A stretch of 64,000 nucleotides of DNA from Aureococcus anophagefferens (taxonomy: Eukaryota; Sar; Pelagophyceae; Pelagomonadales; Pelagomonadaceae): positions 2,411,699 to 2,475,698 of the forward strand of contig NW_008705566.1 in the NCBI RefSeq assembly GCF_000186865.1. The letters are read 5' to 3'. Shown here one piece after another: positions 35,811-45,485 of this stretch. The notes beneath the pieces were generated by a model. That model worked only from the letters and a program-made list of their open reading frames with translations. It did no database searches and had not been told where the DNA came from. A program made the translations under genes and the position numbers. Each line of letters begins with the position of its first letter. The first letter of the stretch is position 1.

Positions 35811-37412
35811 ATGGCAGCCCGCTTGTCGGACCCGCGCCTCGAGGCGGCGCACGAGTCGGCGCTGCTCATCCCGGCGACGGCGCAGTTCATCGAGCTGCTG
35901 GACCGCGTGCTCGGGGCCGCGGCGGCGGAGGTCTGCGCGCGCCACGACCAGCATCCCTACGTGCGCGCGTCCCTGGCCGTCGTCCTCGGCGGCCCGGCGG
36001 CGAAACGCCACCTCGCGCCGCCCATCGAGACCTGGCGCCTGCGGCCGCCGCACTCGACGCCGGACCAGCGCGCGGCGCTCCTCGCCGAGGCGCGCGAGCA
36101 GCTGCTGTCCGCGTTCGCGGCGTCGCTCGCCGCGGAGCCCGAGCACGCGGCCGCGCGGACGGCGCTCGGCGGCGCGCTGCGCGTGGCCTACCGGCGCCAC
36201 CTGGGCCTCGGCGACGGCGACGCTGACGCCTGGGACGACGGCGACGCCGACGACGGCGACGCCGACGACGGCGACGCCGAGCGGCGCCGCGACGCGTTGG
36301 CGCACGCGCTCCTCGCGCTCGTCGACGGCAACGGCTTCCGCGAGACCTGGGGCAGCGGCGCGACGCGGGCGTCGGCGCCGAAGGTCCACACGCGGGACTA
36401 CGGCGGCCCCGGGCCCCTCGAGGCGCTGGACCCCGCGGCCTTCGGCGACGACCCGACCGCGGCCGAGTCCGCGCGCGCGCTCGTCGCGTGCCGCGGCCGG
36501 TCCCTGCCCGGCGCGCTGCGGCGGCGGCTCTGGCGCCTGCGGCTCGGCGACCTGGACGGGGCGCGGGCGCGGCGCGTCGCCATGGACCTGGGCGAGGCCC
36601 GGCGGGCCCAGGGCCTCGACGGGCCGTCGCCCGTGAACGCGGCCGTCGCGGCCCTCGTGAAGCGCGCCCTCCCCGAGCCCTGGCGCCGGAGCCTCGGCGC
36701 CGACGCGGCGGCGCGCGTCGCCGACGCCGCGGCGCGCGCCCTCGAGGACCTCTACGCGCTCAACGGCGGCGGCGGCGTCGCGGCGCTGAGCAAGCGCGCG
36801 GCGGCCGCGGCCGTCGCCCTCGCGGCGCTGGGCGTCGCCCCGGGCGACGGGGCCGCCGACGCCCTGGCGCCCGACGAGCTCCTCCTGCTGCTCCACCGGG
36901 CGCTGGCGACGCTCGCGCCCGGCGGCGTCGGCGGCGGCGCCGCGGCCGCGGCCGAGGACGCGCTCGCGCACCTCGAGCGCGCGGACGCCGCCCTCGCGAG
37001 CCACCTGCGGGGGCTCGCCCACGGCGCGGCGGGCGCGACCGGCGCCGCGAACTTCCTGCGGCCCGTCGTCGACGAGTACCTCGCGCCGCTCCTGCCGCTC
37101 GACGCCGTCGCCTTCGTCTGGGACCACTGCCTCCTCGACGGCTGGCCCGCCGAGTTCCCCGTCTTCCTCGCCGACGTCCTGCGCCTCCTGCGGAACCAGC
37201 TCCTCGCCGCGGCCGACGAGCACGCGCTCCGCGTCGCGCTCATCGACGCGCCCGCGAAGGTCCGCACCTGCGACCTCCGCGACGCCTGGGCGCGGCGCCA
37301 GCGCCTCAACAGCCCGAGCAAGGCCGCGCGCCTCGGCGCGTCGGGCCGCCTCGGCCGCGACGCCGACGCGTCCTCGTCGGCGCTGCCGACCGCCGACGGT
37401 AACACCGGCTGA
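35811..37412 (+). CDS. Divergent TBC (Rab-GAP)-like domain protein
   Basis: 533 residues, ATG at 35811. It is an all-helical, Ala-rich protein. Residues ~225-250 (ACRGRSLPGALRRRLWRLRLGD) resemble the start of a TBC domain (G-x-P-x-x-x-R-x-x-x-W), and NFLRPVVDEYLAPLLPLDAVAFVWDHCLLDGWPAEFPVFLADVLRLL matches the late TBC block (LPL..v..iWD....G). The dual-finger residues IxxDxxR and YxQ are not evident, so GAP activity is doubtful. A 15-bp tandem repeat at about 36235-36280 encodes DDGDA units. TBC proteins act on Rab GTPases in membrane traffic. Confidence 0.55.
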   Translation: MAARLSDPRLEAAHESALLIPATAQFIELLDRVLGAAAAEVCARHDQHPYVRASLAVVLGGPAAKRHLAPPIETWRLRPPHSTPDQRAALLAEAREQLLSAFAASLAAEPEHAAARTALGGALRVAYRRHLGLGDGDADAWDDGDADDGDADDGDAERRRDALAHALLALVDGNGFRETWGSGATRASAPKVHTRDYGGPGPLEALDPAAFGDDPTAAESARALVACRGRSLPGALRRRLWRLRLGDLDGARARRVAMDLGEARRAQGLDGPSPVNAAVAALVKRALPEPWRRSLGADAAARVADAAARALEDLYALNGGGGVAALSKRAAAAAVALAALGVAPGDGAADALAPDELLLLLHRALATLAPGGVGGGAAAAAEDALAHLERADAALASHLRGLAHGAAGATGAANFLRPVVDEYLAPLLPLDAVAFVWDHCLLDGWPAEFPVFLADVLRLLRNQLLAAADEHALRVALIDAPAKVRTCDLRDAWARRQRLNSPSKAARLGASGRLGRDADASSSALPTADGNTG

Positions 37413-37482
37413 ACCCGTCGACGATGCCGCCCGACTCGAACTCGCCGTTCTCGTCGCGGGGCTGCCGCGATCCACACGCGCC

Positions 37483-39450
37483 ATGGGGAACAAGACCAGC
37501 GCGCTGGCCGAGGAGGTCGCCCACGTCCATCATGCGGAGGAGGAGGAGGAAGGGCTGAACACGCGGCTCATCTCCATCTTCATCTTTTTGCTCGTCCTGT
37601 TCACGCTCGCCGCGGAGACGGGCCTCGACGCGCTGCACGAGGCCCTGGGCGAGGCGTCGTCCGTGGGCAACCAGATCCTGTCCAAGGTGAAGAACGAGGT
37701 CATGCTCGTCGGCGTGCTGAGCCTGGGCCTGACGCTCGCGGAGGGCGTCTGGGACCTGCCGGAGGAGGCCGTCGAGAGCTTCGAGTGGGCGCACACGCTC
37801 CTCTTCGTCGCCGCGCTCGTGCTCGTGGGCTTCGCGGCGTCGCTCATCGAGGCCTGCGCGCGCATCTCGGCGCGCTACCACGCCACGGAGGGCATCTCGC
37901 TCACGTCGCTCATCCGGCGCAACGACAAGTACCTGAGGAAGGGCGGCGACGCGACGAAGTCGTGCGACGACGTCATCGTCGTGAGCCGGACGACCGTGTC
38001 CTGGTCCGAGGCGGCGCACTACGCGGCGCTGCGCCAGGACTTTTTTAACCGCATCGACCTGCCCATGGCCTTCGACTTCTCGCTCTACCTGGACGGCGCG
38101 CTCCGCGAGTTCATCGTCGAGCTCATGGAGGTCGGCGTCGCGAGCTGGGCGGCCGTGCTCTTGGTCGTCGCGCTCAACGAGGCGCGGATCGTGGTCTTCG
38201 ACATCGAGAGCCTCGCCGCGCGCGTCGGCCTCGACGTCGGCGAGTCGGACGTGTTCCTCGCCGCGGGGTGGCTGCTCGTCGCGTGGTCCGCGTCGCTGCG
38301 GGGGCGGCTCGAGCAGGCGTGGACCCAGCTCCTGAAGAACATCAGCTGCGCCACGCCCAAGTGCCTCGGCGGCAAGCTGCGCAAGGCGCGGACCGCGCGG
38401 CTCCTCGCCGGCGGCGAGCGGAAGCGCGAGGAGAAACTGGAGGCGACGATCGAGAAGCGCGAGCGGCGCCGGTCGGAGGTGCCGACGGCGAACGAGCTCG
38501 AGTACGAGGAGGAGGTCGAGACGCTGGAGAAGGACGACGAGGACGACCCGCTGGGCGTCCACGAGCAGGAGGAGGAGGCGGAGCTCCGGACGATCCGCCG
38601 GTCCGCGTCCGTGACGCGCGACGTCGTCGCCAAGCTCTTGCACGAGGGCGCCGCGCCGCCGGCGGCCGACGCCGTGGGCACGCCGGCCTTCCGCGACGTC
38701 TTCCCGCGCGACTCGCCCCGGTTCTTCTCCGCGCTCGTCGGCGCGCTCATGCTCCTGAACTGCTTCTACGGCGCGCTGCTCGTGATGCGCTACGGCAAGC
38801 TCGCCTACGCCTTCGAGGCCGGGGGCACGTGCGCCGCCGGCGTCGTCGGCGGGTCCCGGGCCGCGCGCGCGGCCTACGTGCTGGCGACGGTCGCGCCGAT
38901 CCCGCTCGTGCTCTCGGCGATCCGGAAGCTCGTCGCGACGGGGTCCTTCATCGCGTCCCTGGCCCACGAGTCCGAGGAGCTCGTCGACGAGGTCCTCGAG
39001 GAGTCGCTCAAGCGCGAGCACGACGTCCACGCGGTCCGCGTCGCTTTCCGCCTCGCGTTCGAGACGGCCGGCGGCGCGTCCGTCGACGACCTCCGCAAGG
39101 TCTTCGACACCTTCGACGTCGACAAGGACGGCGAGATCTCCAAGGAGGAGGCGGGGAAGCTCGTGCGCTGGATCCACGGCCACCGCCTGCCGCGCGAGCA
39201 CTTCGACCGCATCTGGCGCGAGCTCAACAGCGACGAGGTCGGCGGCGTCGACTTCGGCGAGTTCACGACCTTCGTCGACCCGGCCTTCCACCGGCCCCTG
39301 CCCAAGTCCGTCGACTGCGGCCCGAAGCTCGACCTCGGCGCCGCGACGCCCGCGAAGTCGCCGCCGAAGCGCCACGACTCCCTCTTCGGCGCGCTGCCGA
39401 GCATGGCCGGCCTCTTCCCGGCCGAGGAAGGCGACGCGGCCGCGTCGTGA
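37483..39450 (+). CDS. MLO-like multi-pass membrane protein with C-terminal EF-hands
   Basis: 655 residues, ATG at 37483. MGNKTS is a candidate N-myristoylation site. The first TM helix (LISIFIFLLVLFTLAAET) is followed by ALHEALGEASSVGNQILSKVKNEVMLVGVLSLGLTL, closely resembling the first loop and TM2 of MLO proteins (KIKEELMLLGFISLLLT). More TM helices lie at about 105-125, 210-230, 250-275, 415-440 and 465-480. An acidic/charged loop spans ~310-390. The C-terminus carries a clear EF-hand, DTFDVDKDGEISKEEA, and a second weaker one, ELNSDEVGGVDFGEF. Plant MLO proteins are calmodulin-binding and linked to Ca2+ transport; here Ca2+ sensing appears built in. It is a single exon. Confidence 0.75.
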   Translation: MGNKTSALAEEVAHVHHAEEEEEGLNTRLISIFIFLLVLFTLAAETGLDALHEALGEASSVGNQILSKVKNEVMLVGVLSLGLTLAEGVWDLPEEAVESFEWAHTLLFVAALVLVGFAASLIEACARISARYHATEGISLTSLIRRNDKYLRKGGDATKSCDDVIVVSRTTVSWSEAAHYAALRQDFFNRIDLPMAFDFSLYLDGALREFIVELMEVGVASWAAVLLVVALNEARIVVFDIESLAARVGLDVGESDVFLAAGWLLVAWSASLRGRLEQAWTQLLKNISCATPKCLGGKLRKARTARLLAGGERKREEKLEATIEKRERRRSEVPTANELEYEEEVETLEKDDEDDPLGVHEQEEEAELRTIRRSASVTRDVVAKLLHEGAAPPAADAVGTPAFRDVFPRDSPRFFSALVGALMLLNCFYGALLVMRYGKLAYAFEAGGTCAAGVVGGSRAARAAYVLATVAPIPLVLSAIRKLVATGSFIASLAHESEELVDEVLEESLKREHDVHAVRVAFRLAFETAGGASVDDLRKVFDTFDVDKDGEISKEEAGKLVRWIHGHRLPREHFDRIWRELNSDEVGGVDFGEFTTFVDPAFHRPLPKSVDCGPKLDLGAATPAKSPPKRHDSLFGALPSMAGLFPAEEGDAAAS

Positions 39451-39721
39451 GGCGGGCGGGGTTTTATGTCGCGCGCGTCGGTCCCTAATTCACCTCTCCG
39501 AGCCTCCGTGAGCTCCACTTCAACTTCAATTTGCTGAGCATGTGAAAACACGCGAGATCGTCGTGCGGCACCGTGCTCACAGGCGCCTGTGGCACGGCGA
39601 CGGCCGGGCCTACTCGCGCGTCGTCCCCTCGGCGGAGAGACACGACGCCGACTCGACGGCCGTCATCGTCAGGTTGCCGGTCTCGCCCATCTCCCGCTGC
39701 TGCTCGACGACGTCCAGCAAG

Positions 39722-42253
39722 ATGGCACGTCGAGCGCCGCTGATGGCGTTCCTCTGGGTCGTCGCGCTGATGGCGCCGCGCGCGTCCTCCGACGGCGAGG
39801 CGCTGCCCCAGGCGGACGGCGCGCTGAAGGTCCTCATGGTATCCATCGGCCTCCACGGGCACGTGATCCCGCTCGTGCGGCTGGCCGAGGCGCTCGTGGG
39901 CCGCGGGCACGACGTGACCCTGGCGACGCACGACTCCGTCGAGGCGCGGCAGTGGGCGCGCGACGCCGGCGCGCGTCCGGCGTCCGGCCGCGCGCGCGCG
40001 CGCGCACGCTCCGCGCTCGACGTCCCCTCCCCCGGTCGCAGGCGCGCGGTTCGTGAGCGCGGGCCCGCTCGAGGCCGCGGACCGGCTGAGCCACGGCGGC
40101 CGCGACGACGCCGCGGACCGGTCCGCGGGCCTCATGGCCGCGGCGCTGCGGGGGTTCAACGCGAAGGCCGGCGGCGACGGCGCGCGGCGCGACGTTTCCG
40201 GCGGCGCGCGGAGCGGCGGGCCGCCGTCGCCCTGGGACCCCGGGTCCGGCGGCGGCGGGCCGCCCGGGGCGCCGCCCGAGGACGACGAGAGCGATTTTTT
40301 CTCCGCGGACCCGCTCGACGCGCGGCGGCTGCTGCACGCGACGCGCGTCGCGCGGCACGAGCACGCAAAGGCCGCCGGCGGCGACGCCCCCGACGAGGTT
40401 TTGGACCACGGCGCGGCGCACGCCGCCGCGGGCACGGCCGCCGTCTTCCGCAAGGCGAGCCGGCGGTCGTCGAAGCTCGCGGCGCTGACGTCGCTTGTCA
40501 ACGAGCTCTATTTACCGCTCGCGCGGCCCGTCTACGAGGCGCTATTCCCTTATCTGGCGGGCGGCGAGTTGCCGGACGTGTTGGTGATGGACGCGGCGAC
40601 GCTCGGGGCGCGGGATCTCGCCGACGCGTTCCGGCTGCCGCTCGTCGTGAACAGCCCGAGCCTGCTGCACACGTTCGGCGGCGGCAACGCGTCGCGTCTG
40701 CCCGCGTGGGGCACGGGCCACCCGAAGGACATGGCGTTGTGGCAGCGCGTCGTCAACCACGTGCTGCCGCGGTGCCTGGCGCTGGCGCTGACGCCGGCGC
40801 TGCTCGCGCTGAACCGCGAGCGGCTCGCGCTCGGCCTCCGGCCGCACCGGGGCCCCGACGACCTCGTGTCGTCCGCGATGCGCGTGCCGCGGAGCGGCGG
40901 GCTGGCGCTGGGGCGCCGGGGTGCCGCGTCCTACGTGGAAGGCGAGGGCGTCGGCACCTGCGAGCCGGGCGCGCCGGGCAACGCGACGGGCCGCGCGAGG
41001 GCGAGGTCCAGGGCAGCAAAAGAGAGCGAAATTCCCAACTTCAAAGCCTCATATCTCGGCCGTTTTCCACTCGTTTTGGCTGATTTTTGGACGAGCGATC
41101 ATCTCTCGGAGCGGTCTCGAAGCGTGGATGCTTTTTCCGGAACGCGCGCGCGCGGAACACTCACGTTGAAGCGACGTTGAATCACTCTTTTGCTGCCCAG
41201 GCGAGGTCCGAGCTCACGCTCGTGAACACGGCCTTCGGGTTCGACCACGACCGGCCCGTGCCGGGGCGCGTCGTCCTCACGGGGCCGCTGCTGCCCGCGG
41301 CGCTGACGTCGGCGCAGACCCTCGACGACGCGCCGCCGGTCCGCGTGCCGACGCTCGTCGAGCGCTGGCTCCGGGGCGGCAACGCGACGGTGACGCCCGA
41401 GACGCACCGCACGCGCAAGGGGGCGAAGAAGCAGGCGCGCGCGGAGAAGAAGGCGCGGGACGTGGCCGACGACGACGGCGGTGATGAAGTTGGCGTCGTC
41501 TTCGTGTGCCTCGGGCGCATGCCGCGCGTCGAGCCGTGGCAGGCGCACGCGATCGTCCGGGGCCTGCAGCCGCCGGCGTCGGGGGGTTCGGGCGACGAGG
41601 GTGCCGGCGACTTGCTGGAGTGGCGCGTGCTCTGGGCGCTGCCGAGCGACCAGCGGTCGTCGCTGCCGCACGCGCTCCCGCCGAAGTTCCGCGTCAAGCT
41701 CCTCGGGCCGCTGTCGACCGTGGCGATCGTCGCCCAGCCGGACGTCAAGGTCGTCGTGAGCCACTGCGGCGCGGCGGCGGCCCAGGAGGCGCTCTACTTC
41801 GGCAAGCCGCTGCTCTGCGTGCCCTTCTTCGGCGACCAGCCGGACGTCGCGGCGCGCGTCCGCGACGCGGGCGCGGGCCTCGTCATCGACAAGCACGCGC
41901 TGAGCGACGCGCGCGTGCGCGACGCCGTCCGCGTGCTGCACGCCAACGAGTCCTTCCGCCTCCGCGCGCGGGGCGTCGCGGACGCGCTCCGCGCCGCGGG
42001 CGGCGTCGTCGCGGCCGCCGACGCGCTCGAGAAGTGGATCGGCGCCGCGCCGCGCGGCGGCGGCGCCTGCGGCGCGGGCGACGACTGCCCGGCGCCGCCG
42101 CCGCGCCGCTGCGGCGGCGAGGACGAGCCCGCCGAGCCCTGGCACCGCGAGGCGAACCTCGACGACTACGCGCTCGGCGTCGCGTTGCTCTGCCTCACGA
42201 CCCTCGGCCTCACGACCTCCGCCAACTTCATCCTCGCCTACGCCCGCGCCTAG
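39722..42253 (+). CDS. UDP-glycosyltransferase (GT1-like), membrane-anchored, three exons
   Basis: Deduced exons are 39722-39968, 40042-41005 and 41206-42253; 2259 bp in phase, 752 residues. A signal peptide (MAFLWVVALMAPRASS) precedes the N-terminal Rossmann domain (KVLMVSIGLHGHVIPLVRLAEALVGRGHDVTLATH). The middle is long and partly low-complexity. The C-terminal donor domain has LTLVNTAFGFDHDRPVPGRVVLTGPL and a PSPG-like block: VVVSHCGAAAAQEALYFGKPLLCVPFFGDQPDVAARV, with SHCG in place of the usual THGG. A C-terminal TM helix (YALGVALLCLTTLGLTTSANFIL) gives a type I, ER-like topology. Intron 1 (73 bp) starts with GC and shows a 7/8 direct repeat at its ends. Intron 2 is an introner element. 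The acceptor is unknown. Confidence 0.75.
41009..41200 (+). mobile_element. Introner element, family 2, copy A
   Basis: 192 bp. It begins CAGGGCAGCAAAAGAG and ends CTCTTTTGCTGCCCAG; the arms match except for the second base. The perfect 8-bp duplication GCGAGGTC lies at 41001-41008 and 41201-41208. Because the duplication holds AG followed by GT, the intron can be read either as 41001-41200 (GC-AG) or as 41006-41205 (GT-AG). Both give the same mRNA and keep the frame (GRAR|ARSELTLVN). The core appears as TTTTGGCTGATTTTTGGACG, which is the reverse complement orientation of family 1 relative to the host gene. Confidence 0.93.
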
Positions 42254-42466
42254 GCACCCCCGGGGACCCGCACCCCCGGAGCGCGCCCGCGCGCCTCTCT
42301 TCGTACATGCTGACGTCCTTCTCGCGGACTGCAACTTTACGGCTCCCGAGCTTGGTTGACCCTCTGGCGATCGCAGCTGATCAGCTGAGACGACCACCAG
42401 CGCGCTGCTGCGACCGCCGCTGCGACGCTGCGCTGCCGCAAAACCGCGCCGTACGCACCCTAAACG

Positions 42467-43474
42467 ATGAGCGCCCTCGTCGAGGCCAACGACGACAACG
42501 TGTCGCTGGACGTGCACCACCTCGCGTCGACGATCAGCGTGCCCTACGAGGACCCCGGTGACCTCACGGCGCGGGCGGCGAGCGCGACGCAGGCGCTCAT
42601 CGGGTCGCTCTTCGAGCTGCCGGCGACGCGGAGCTCCGTGGGCCCCATCGCGAAGCTGCCGCCCGCGACGACGGCGCTGCCGCGCGAGAAGCCCTGCCCG
42701 GAGAAGAAGGCCGAGACCAAGTGGGACAAGTTCGCCAAGGAGAAGGGCATCCAGAAGAAGAAGAAGGGCCGCATGGAGTGGGACGACGAGCGCGACAAGT
42801 GGGCGCCGACCTGGGGCTACGACCGCGCGGGGTCGGCGCTGGACGACGCGCCCATCGTCGAGGTCAAGGCCGGCGGCGACATCATGGCGGACCCCTGGGA
42901 GGCGAAGCGCGCGGCGAAGAAGGAGCGCGTCGCGAAGAACGAGGCGCAGCGGGAGAAGAACGAGCAGCGCGCGAAGCGCGCGCGCAACGGCGGCCGCGAC
43001 GCCGACGGCGACCGCCTCGCGGCGCCGAAGGCGTCCGATCTCATCAAGGCCGCGGCCGCGCGCGCCAAGGCGGACCCGGACGCGCCCGAGGGCCTGCCCG
43101 TGGACATGACGCGGAAGACGCACAAGGGCGCCAAGGGCGTCGCGGGCGCGCTCGCGCGCGCGCAGCTCGCGACGGCGTCGCTCGGCAACTTCGACGCGAT
43201 GCTCGACGGCGAGCAGGCGCGGCCGAGCGGCGAGGCCAAGGGCCGCAAGCGCAAGTTCAAGGCCGTCGCGGGGCCCGCGGGCGCCGACGCGGACCGCGGC
43301 ATGGCCGTCATGCGCGACCTCGAGGCGCCGCGCGCCCAGAAGCCCAAGAAGGGCGCGAAGGAGGTCATGGACACGCACGACGGCGAGCTCCCCAACGGCC
43401 AGAGCTTCAAGCGCAAGAAGGGCCGCGCGGGCGCCGGCAAGATGAAGAAGGTCACCAAGGCGCGGGGGAAGTAG
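42467..43474 (+). CDS. RRS1: Ribosome biogenesis regulatory protein RRS1
   Basis: 335 residues, ATG at 42467. The family core is clear: LPREKPCPEKKAETKWDKFAKEKGIQKKKKGRMEWDDERDKWAPTWGYDRA, preceded by TRAASATQALIGSLFELP. Rrs1 joins Rpf2 and 5S RNP loading during assembly of the 60S subunit in the nucleolus. The C-terminal half is Lys/Arg/Ala-rich (KKERVAKNEAQREKNEQRAKRAR ... FKRKKGRAGAGKMKKVTKARGK) with nuclear and nucleolar targeting character. It lies in the same window as a second rRNA-processing factor, RRP5, on the other strand 15 kb away. It is a single exon. Confidence 0.93.
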   Translation: MSALVEANDDNVSLDVHHLASTISVPYEDPGDLTARAASATQALIGSLFELPATRSSVGPIAKLPPATTALPREKPCPEKKAETKWDKFAKEKGIQKKKKGRMEWDDERDKWAPTWGYDRAGSALDDAPIVEVKAGGDIMADPWEAKRAAKKERVAKNEAQREKNEQRAKRARNGGRDADGDRLAAPKASDLIKAAAARAKADPDAPEGLPVDMTRKTHKGAKGVAGALARAQLATASLGNFDAMLDGEQARPSGEAKGRKRKFKAVAGPAGADADRGMAVMRDLEAPRAQKPKKGAKEVMDTHDGELPNGQSFKRKKGRAGAGKMKKVTKARGK

Positions 43475-43559
43475 GCGGCGTAAGCGCGGCGTGCCTATCT
43501 CTCGAGACCTGCCGGGCCCAGAGCTCTCTGGGCGTGCACAAACACCACTACCGCGAGTC

Positions 43560-44549
43560 TTACATCCAACTATCGGCGTAGGCCCACAGTCGCAGAAGCT
43601 CCTCCGTGCAGTCCGCTTGGGTATTGAGGAGCTCCATCTCAATCACCCCGATTCTTCGCAGCCTGTATCCTCCTTCATCGTCACGGTCGAAAAATTCACA
43701 ACCTCGTAAATATAGTTCCAGGAAGCAGCCACGTTCTCGCATGAACCCCTCATCAAGACTCAGGCCTCTCGCGTTATTGATGAATCGCATACATTTACCG
43801 TCGATCTTTCGAACCACGCACACGGTTATAGATACATCAGCAGGCTCGTCTCGATCAACTATGCAGTGCTCCTCAAGATCATGCTCACCGAACTCGATCG
43901 CAAATCCCTCAAGGTCGTCTTTTTCTTTCATATCAAAGAGTCCGTCGATGACGGTGACGCCGCGGTGCTTAAATATCACTAGAGCTGAGTACGCGTCGAT
44001 TCCAGGGATGGTGCGCGGTCTCCGACCCAGTAGCCGCTGCATCCGCACGTACTCTGGCCGACCAGTGAGCGCGCCTGTCACGGCTCTCAGCTGCGCAGCC
44101 TCCGGATAGTCTCGCGCCGTGTGCGCGCTCCACGTCGCGTCTGCCGCGACGAGCTTCTGCGTCGCCCGAGAGCACGCGCCAAGACTGACCAAGTCCACGG
44201 TCGAAAGGAATTCGCTCGCCAGGGACACGCCCAAATTCGTGGCGGTGCGCGAAACCGGTGCGCGGCGGCGCTCCTTCCGTCGATTCACCTCGGCCACGCG
44301 CTGCGACATCGCCTCGCTCGCGGTAGAGACGATCTTCCGAAGGTCGTCTGGCAAGTCCGGCAACGAGAGAAGGCGAAGCGCGTCGGCGCCCCAGGCACGT
44401 ATGGCCTTCTCCGTGCTGTCGACCATGCCCACTTTGAATGGGCTGCCCCAAGCCGTGGTTGTCGCTTCATCCTCGGCGAGCGCCCGGTGCTGTGGCTCGC
44501 GGCCGCGGCGCCGGCTCAGTGGCGAGGCGAAGCGAGCCAACATCACCAT
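43560..44549 (-). CDS. F-box-like protein, lower-GC gene
   Basis: 329 residues, ATG at 44547-44549; another in-frame ATG lies two codons on. A short N-terminal region (ALRLLSLPDLPDDLRKIVSTASEAMSQRV) is followed by an F-box-like helix set (SLASEFLSTVDLVSLGACSRATQKLVAADATWSAH). A C-terminal alpha/beta part follows (YSALVIFKHRGVTVIDGLF, GFAIEFGEHDLEEHCIV, SITVCVVRKIDGKCMRFINNARG, ELYLRGCEFFDRDDEGGYRLRRIGVIEMEL). The C-terminal half is the kind of beta-rich domain found in algal F-box proteins, but no named family is recognised. A/T-ending codons are frequent, unlike neighbouring RRS1. An SCF adaptor role is inferred from the F-box only. Confidence 0.6.
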   Translation of the reverse strand: MVMLARFASPLSRRRGREPQHRALAEDEATTTAWGSPFKVGMVDSTEKAIRAWGADALRLLSLPDLPDDLRKIVSTASEAMSQRVAEVNRRKERRRAPVSRTATNLGVSLASEFLSTVDLVSLGACSRATQKLVAADATWSAHTARDYPEAAQLRAVTGALTGRPEYVRMQRLLGRRPRTIPGIDAYSALVIFKHRGVTVIDGLFDMKEKDDLEGFAIEFGEHDLEEHCIVDRDEPADVSITVCVVRKIDGKCMRFINNARGLSLDEGFMRERGCFLELYLRGCEFFDRDDEGGYRLRRIGVIEMELLNTQADCTEELLRLWAYADSWM

Positions 44550-44631
44550 GGGACTGGCTTGGTCTTGGCCGGGGGTCGCATGCGCACTGTGGCACCGTGG
44601 CTGACGTTCTTACGCCGCCCGCGCCCGACCC

Positions 44632-45405
44632 TCACCACCCGTGGGCGGAGTAGGGCTTGATGCCCGCGAGCTTCTCGACGCGGAGGCGGCTCGAGCGGTC
44701 GTCGACGACGGCCTGGCGGATGACGGCCATCTCGCCCTCGCCGACGCCCGCGTTGCGGCGGCCGATGCCGGCCCAGACGACGCGGCTCGAGCCGCGCTCG
44801 GCCGTGAGGAGGCGCGACACCTGGCTGCTGCTCCGGCCGTCCTCGAGGTACTGGCGCTCGGGCGTGATGGACGTCGACGCGACGAGCTTGGGCCGCCCGC
44901 AGGCGTCGACGTGCTCGTAGACGGCGCCGAAGATGTAGTCGCTCCGCGCCTTGGCGCGCGACGGCCGCCCGAGGGACAGGTCCGGGAGCGCGTCCTCGTA
45001 CTCCTTGACGCGCGGCAGGCCGTCGCGGCCGCGGTCGTCGCGGAGGTCGCGCGGCGGCGGCAGCAGCACCTCCATGCCGCCGTTCGCCGCCGCGCGCTCC
45101 TTGCGGCGCGCGACGCATTTCCCGAGCGCGTCGCCGGCGACGCGGTGGTCGTCGGAGCTGCCCACGGCGCGGAGGGCCGTGCCGCGCGGGCCCTCGATGA
45201 GCATGGGCTCGACGTCCTTGGCCCCGCTCGTCGCCTGGCCCACGAGGGCCAGCACGCCGGGGCTCTGCCACGGCTGGTCGCTCAGCGCCGCCTCGCGCCG
45301 CGCCCGCGTCTCGTTCGTCGACCCGCCGCCGCGGCGCCGGCTGCCGTAGCCGCCGGACGACGTCGGCCGCCGCGGCCGTGGCCGCGCCGTGCCCGGCGCG
45401 AGCAT
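44632..45405 (-). CDS. Unrecognised protein, 257 residues
   Basis: ATG at 45403-45405 (MLAPGTARPRPRRPTSSGGYG). The N-terminus is basic and Ser/Gly-rich. The conserved-looking part includes DQPWQSPGVLALVGQATSGAKDVEPMLIEGP, a MEVLLPPPRDLRDDRGRDGLPRVKEYEDALPDL segment, ARSDYIFGAVYEHVDACGRPKLVASTSITPE, and a C-terminus rich in short helices (GEGEMAVIRQAVVDDRSSRLRVEKLAGIKPYSAHGW). No TM helix or targeting signal is seen and no family is assigned. It lies 80 bp downstream of the glycoside-hydrolase-like gene on the same strand. Confidence 0.5.
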   Translation of the reverse strand: MLAPGTARPRPRRPTSSGGYGSRRRGGGSTNETRARREAALSDQPWQSPGVLALVGQATSGAKDVEPMLIEGPRGTALRAVGSSDDHRVAGDALGKCVARRKERAAANGGMEVLLPPPRDLRDDRGRDGLPRVKEYEDALPDLSLGRPSRAKARSDYIFGAVYEHVDACGRPKLVASTSITPERQYLEDGRSSSQVSRLLTAERGSSRVVWAGIGRRNAGVGEGEMAVIRQAVVDDRSSRLRVEKLAGIKPYSAHGW

Positions 45406-45485
45406 GGTCGGACGACGGACGCTGTTGTCGGGGCTGCTCTCACAAAACGCCGGATTCACACAGTTCGTGACGTTCAAGGTTAACT

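Noticed and set aside
36235..36280. 15-bp tandem repeats in the TBC-like gene as a mobile or regulatory array
   Set aside because: They are in frame and encode DDGDA units in a low-complexity acidic loop, most simply explained by slippage.
40991..41205. Reading the UGT gene as a frameshifted pseudogene at this point
   Set aside because: The frame change coincides exactly with an introner flanked by a perfect 8-bp duplication, and splicing restores the family sequence.
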